Assembly: GCA_963665915.2 (NCBI GenBank)
Contig: CAXXSG010000007.1
Location: 1 to 64,000, forward strand
Length of the DNA: 64,000 nucleotides
From: JAFGRU01 sp963665915
GTDB lineage: Bacteria; Desulfobacterota; Desulfuromonadia; Desulfuromonadales; JAAYDE01
Direction of reading: 5' to 3'
A program made the translations under genes and the position numbers. Shown here piece after piece: positions 61,411 to 64,000 of the stretch. Position 1 is the stretch's first letter, and every line of letters starts with the position of its first letter. The notes under the pieces are model-generated. The model made no database searches, had not been told where the DNA came from, and was given only the letters and a program-made list of their open reading frames with translations.

Positions 61411-62234
61411 GCGGGCAGGGACCCCTCCCGGAAAAGCGGGAGAACCTCCGCAAGGGAGTTTATATCCTCCCTAACCTGTTTACAACCGGCGGGCTTTTTG
61501 CCGGTTTCTACAGTATCGTTGCCACGATGAACGGCAATTACTACGTGGCCGCCTGGTTTATCCTGGTTTCGGGGATTTTTGATGTTCTGGATGGCAAAAT
61601 CGCCAGGCTTACCAGAACCACCAGTCGTTTCGGGGAGGAGTACGATTCCCTGTCGGACCTGGTCGCCTTTGGTGTCGCGCCGGGCCTCCTCATCTATTCC
61701 TGGGCTTTGAAACCCTTTGGCAAGCTGGGCTGGCTGGCGGCCTTTCTCTATGTGGTATGCGGCGCCCTGCGTCTGGCTCGCTTCAACGTGCAGATCAACA
61801 ACGTCGAGTCCAAGCGCTTCATCGGCCTTCCAATTCCGGCCGCGGCCTGCGTTCTGGCTTCCTGCATTCTGCTTTTTTATTATCTGGGTGCGCCGCCGAC
61901 CTTCAAGAAGGTATCGATCTTGCTGTTGATATATGTTCTCGCGTTTCTGATGGTCAGCAACTTCCGCTACTTTTCATTCAAGGACCCCGAGCTGGTCAAA
62001 CGACAGCCTTTTGGATTCCTGGTTCTCGGTATTTTTATCATCATTGTCGTTGTCGCCAAGCCGGAAATTTTTATTTTTTCTATTTTTTTCGCTTATATGG
62101 TGTCCGGCCCGATCCTCTACCTGATGAGATTCCTGCGCTGGCGGAAAAGGCCACAGAGCGAAAAGATGCTGAAGGAAAAAGCACAGAGCGAAAAGATACT
62201 GAAGGAAAAAGCACAGAGCGAAAAAACTGCTTGA
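61407..62234 (+). CDS. pssA: CDP-diacylglycerol-serine O-phosphatidyltransferase
   Basis: Membrane CDP-alcohol phosphatidyltransferase making phosphatidylserine. The catalytic motif is complete: D-G-x2-A-R-x8-G-x3-D-x3-D in LDGKIARLTRTTSRFGEEYDSLSDL. Six or so helices. 275 aa. The C-terminus carries a basic-acidic tail of three near-identical units (AQSEKxLKEK) encoded by 30-base tandem repeats (about 62151-62228), absent from typical PssA; copy number may vary between strains. Confidence 0.94.
   Translation: MSGQGPLPEKRENLRKGVYILPNLFTTGGLFAGFYSIVATMNGNYYVAAWFILVSGIFDVLDGKIARLTRTTSRFGEEYDSLSDLVAFGVAPGLLIYSWALKPFGKLGWLAAFLYVVCGALRLARFNVQINNVESKRFIGLPIPAAACVLASCILLFYYLGAPPTFKKVSILLLIYVLAFLMVSNFRYFSFKDPELVKRQPFGFLVLGIFIIIVVVAKPEIFIFSIFFAYMVSGPILYLMRFLRWRKRPQSEKMLKEKAQSEKILKEKAQSEKTA
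62151..62228 (+). repeat. 30-base tandem repeat in pssA
   Basis: Unit beginning GCACAGAGCGAAAAGATACT occurs about 2.6 times in frame, encoding AQSEKILKEK. Located in the C-terminal tail outside the catalytic domain. Confidence 0.85.
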
Positions 62235-62286
62235 CAAAGCTCAGGCCGGTTTGTTTACTATAAGCTTAGTTTTCAACAAAAGCATT

Positions 62287-62545
62287 GAAGAGGAGTAGTA
62301 GACTTTTCTCCTGTCTCAGAGAGCCGGTGGTCGCTGCGAACCGGTACAGAAAAAAGTTGAACTCGCCTCCGAGCTGTGAAAATGAACATGCGGGATTGCA
62401 GGCGTAAGCCTGTTGCCGCACTGCTAGTTTTCATCGTGATCCTGCGTTAACGGAAAAATGGAGAATCTCCCCCGGGAGATTGAACCAGGGTGGTACCGCG
62501 AAATCGAAAAGCTTTCGCCCCTGTAGAGGGCGGAAGCTTTTTTTA
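62287..62545 (+). ncRNA. T-box leader, leucine-specific, with terminator
   Basis: tRNA-sensing leader upstream of leuA. Stem I begins AAGAGGAGTAGTAGA and has the conserved distal AGAGAGCCGG...GAACCGG region. The specifier loop TTGAACTCGCC gives codon CTC (62362-62364, Leu). The T-box sequence AGGGTGGTACCGCG is at 62487-62500; its TGGT pairs with an ACCA tRNA end, fitting A73 of tRNA-Leu. The terminator is a 13-bp stem (62508-62520 with 62528-62540) followed by T7. Uncharged tRNA-Leu would stabilise the antiterminator and turn on the gene. Confidence 0.93.
62508..62545 (+). terminator. T-box terminator
   Basis: AAAGCTTTCGCCC / GGGCGGAAGCTTT (one G-T pair), loop CTGTAGA, T-run to 62544. Confidence 0.93.
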
Positions 62546-62550
62546 TTTGA

Positions 62551-62729
62551 AGCCTGGACTATGCATGAAGACTTTTGCTGCAACTGCCGATTACATGTCA
62601 TCTTGCGCCGTGCTCGTTCCTTGTGCTTCGACGTACAGCAAGTACGCCTGCAGCGCGCGTCACTGTGCTTGGCGCGACCTGACTTGTACTTGGCTGTTTC
62701 GCGACAAAGCCTCATGAATAACCCCGGCT
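62551..62729. mobile_element. ~180-base MITE-like element with terminal inverted repeats, copy 2
   Basis: Ends AGCCTGGACTATGCATGA (62551-62568) and TCATGAATAACCCCGGCT (62712-62729) are diverged inverted repeats matching those of copy 1. The central hairpin (62623-62656) keeps CGTAC-N5-GTACG, and its outer stem changes compensatorily (GTGCT/AGCGC here, GCTCT/AGAGC in copy 1). It begins six bases after the T-box terminator and separates it from leuA. Confidence 0.8.
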
Positions 62730-62804
62730 GGAAACGGATGGGGAACAGAAAAAAAGATTATCATTTATTTATAAAGTGAACCTTAGTAAAGAAAGGAAAA
62801 AGTC

Positions 62805-64000
62805 ATGAGCCAGGAAGATACCATCCGGATTTTTGACACCACCCTGAGGGACGGGGAGCAGGCGCCTTCAGCAAGCATGAATGTGGACGAAAAACTGCGC
62901 ATTGCCCACCAGCTCGAAAGGCTGAATGTGGATATCATGGAGGCCGGTTTTCCCATCGCATCGGAAGGCGATTTCGAGGCCGTGAAAAAGATCGCGCAGA
63001 CCATCCAGACATGTGAGATCGCCGGACTCTGCCGGGCCAGCTCCAAGGATATCGACCGTGCCTGGGAAGCCCTTAAATATGCCGGGGAGAGAGGGCGCAT
63101 CCACACCTTTATCGCCACCAGCGACGTGCACATGAAATACAAGCTGAAGATGAGCGAGAATGAGGTCATCGAAAGAGCCGTGGTCGCCGTAAAGCGCGCC
63201 GCCGGCTATACTCCCAACGTCGAGTTCTCCGCCGAGGATGCGGCGCGCAGCCGCCTGCCGTTCCTGGCCAAGGTGGTCGAGGCGGTGATCGACGCTGGAG
63301 CGCGGACCGTCAACATTCCCGATACCGTGGGCTACACCATCCCCTCGGAATTCACGAAAATAATCACCTATCTCCGGGAAAATGTGCCCAATATCGAGCG
63401 CGCCGTTCTCTCGGTGCATTGCCATAACGACCTCGGCCTTGCCGTGGCCAACTCGCTGGCCGCTATCGAAGCGGGCGTCCGCCAGGTCGAGTGCACCATC
63501 AACGGCATCGGCGAGAGGGCCGGAAACTGCTCCATGGAAGAAGTGGTGATGGCGTTGAATGTCCGGCAGGATATCCTGCCCTATAAAACCAACGTCGACA
63601 CCCGGCATATTTACCCGTCCAGCAAGCTCCTCTCGAGTATTACCGGCATCATGGTGCAGCCCAACAAGGCCATTGTCGGGGCCAACGCTTTTGCCCACGA
63701 GGCGGGTATCCATCAGCACGGGATGATGGTGGAAAAAACGACCTACGAAATCATGACCCCCGAATCGATCGGTCTGCATCAGAGCAAGCTGGTGCTGGGC
63801 AAGCACTCGGGGCGGCATGCCTTCAATCAGCGTCTGGAGAACCTCGGCTACCAACTGAAGCCGGAGGATATGGAAAAAACCTTCGTGCGCTTTAAATCCC
63901 TGGCCGACAAAAAGAAGGAAATTTTTGACGAAGACCTGGACGCCATTGTCGCCGATGAAATCATCCGCGCTCCGGAGAAGTTCAAACTCATTCAGATGAA
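62805..64000 (+). CDS. leuA: 2-isopropylmalate synthase, 3'-truncated by window
   Basis: First committed step of leucine synthesis: acetyl-CoA plus 2-oxoisovalerate. Starts MSQEDTIRIFDTTLRDGEQAPSASM; DTTLRDGEQ is the family signature with catalytic Arg and metal Asp. Also EAGFPIASEGDFEAV, FSAEDAARS, VNIPDTVGYTIPSEF, the metal ligands SVHCHNDLGLAVANSLAA, CTINGIGERAGNCSMEE, and the HEAGIHQHGMM and GKHSGRHAF motifs. About 398 residues are in the window, so the C-terminal regulatory domain lies outside. Controlled by the leucine T-box leader. The ribosome site AAAGGAAAA precedes ATG 62805. Confidence 0.97.
   Translation, partial: MSQEDTIRIFDTTLRDGEQAPSASMNVDEKLRIAHQLERLNVDIMEAGFPIASEGDFEAVKKIAQTIQTCEIAGLCRASSKDIDRAWEALKYAGERGRIHTFIATSDVHMKYKLKMSENEVIERAVVAVKRAAGYTPNVEFSAEDAARSRLPFLAKVVEAVIDAGARTVNIPDTVGYTIPSEFTKIITYLRENVPNIERAVLSVHCHNDLGLAVANSLAAIEAGVRQVECTINGIGERAGNCSMEEVVMALNVRQDILPYKTNVDTRHIYPSSKLLSSITGIMVQPNKAIVGANAFAHEAGIHQHGMMVEKTTYEIMTPESIGLHQSKLVLGKHSGRHAFNQRLENLGYQLKPEDMEKTFVRFKSLADKKKEIFDEDLDAIVADEIIRAPEKFKLIQM

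Noticed and set aside
1..64000. tRNA or rRNA genes
   Set aside because: I saw no cloverleaf-like sequence with conserved T-arm motif and no rRNA segments.

Overview
The window looks like a chromosome segment of a Desulfuromonadales-type bacterium (Geobacter/Desulfuromonas/Pelobacter relatives, formerly Deltaproteobacteria). The run uppS-cdsA-dxr-rseP-tsaB-ilvD-ilvB-ilvN-ilvC-psd-pssA-leuA matches my memory of Geobacter gene order. A leucine T-box leader before leuA, a GEMM-I (cyclic-di-GMP) riboswitch, the PrsK/PrsR pair of exosortase-A/PEP-CTERM organisms and abundant 'CGCAAAGGACGC'-type intergenic repeats fit the same group. Taxonomy is inferred from gene content and order only.

Region 1 (1-10.3 kb) is the downstream part of an exopolysaccharide locus. 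It holds a 5'-truncated asparagine synthase, a Wzy/O-antigen-ligase-like membrane protein, a GT4 glycosyltransferase and a hexapeptide acyltransferase. A compact set follows: PLP decarboxylase, ATP-grasp ligase, AMP-forming ligase, LPLAT-like acyltransferase and acyl carrier protein. That set suggests a small amino/acyl modification pathway coupled to the polysaccharide.

Region 2 (10.3-34.6 kb) is mosaic. It has a secreted lectin-like/MopE-like protein, a decayed GMC oxidoreductase copy with an intact paralogue further on, an epimerase, two GT2 enzymes, a DUF362 protein, a PaaK-like ligase on the minus strand, WecB, a HEPN/MNT toxin-antitoxin pair, ManC, a GxxExxY protein, ManB, the sensor kinase PrsK, UDP-glucose dehydrogenase and the sigma-54 activator PrsR. 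Blocks of direct, tandem and nested inverted repeats separate genes between 20.5 and 28.1 kb. ManB, ManC, Ugd and WecB would supply GDP-mannose, UDP-glucuronate and UDP-ManNAc.

Region 3 (34.6-41.1 kb) has two large paralogous secreted proteins (FN3-like, MopE-like calcium-binding, lectin-like and FG-GAP-like repeats). Both, and the related gene at 11.3 kb, have a candidate sigma-54 -24/-12 promoter preceded at about 95-130 bp by a GGRAAA-n-TTYCC inverted repeat, a plausible PrsR box. The third member of this set also carries a GEMM-I riboswitch plus terminator in its leader. This layered control (PrsK/PrsR, sigma-54 and c-di-GMP) over secreted matrix proteins is the most interesting system in the window.

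Region 4 (41.2-64 kb) is mostly housekeeping: TlyA, a YhaO/YhaN nuclease pair, HIT protein, a SpoT-like protein whose synthetase half looks dead, a polysaccharide deacetylase, a frameshifted Bax-like lipoprotein, YjbQ, then isoprenoid/phospholipid and branched-chain amino-acid genes ending in a truncated leuA. Two ~180-bp terminal-inverted-repeat elements sit here, one between the T-box terminator and leuA.

Three genes are broken by five +1 shifts, all at short homopolymers, which suggests sequencing or assembly over-calls rather than real decay.
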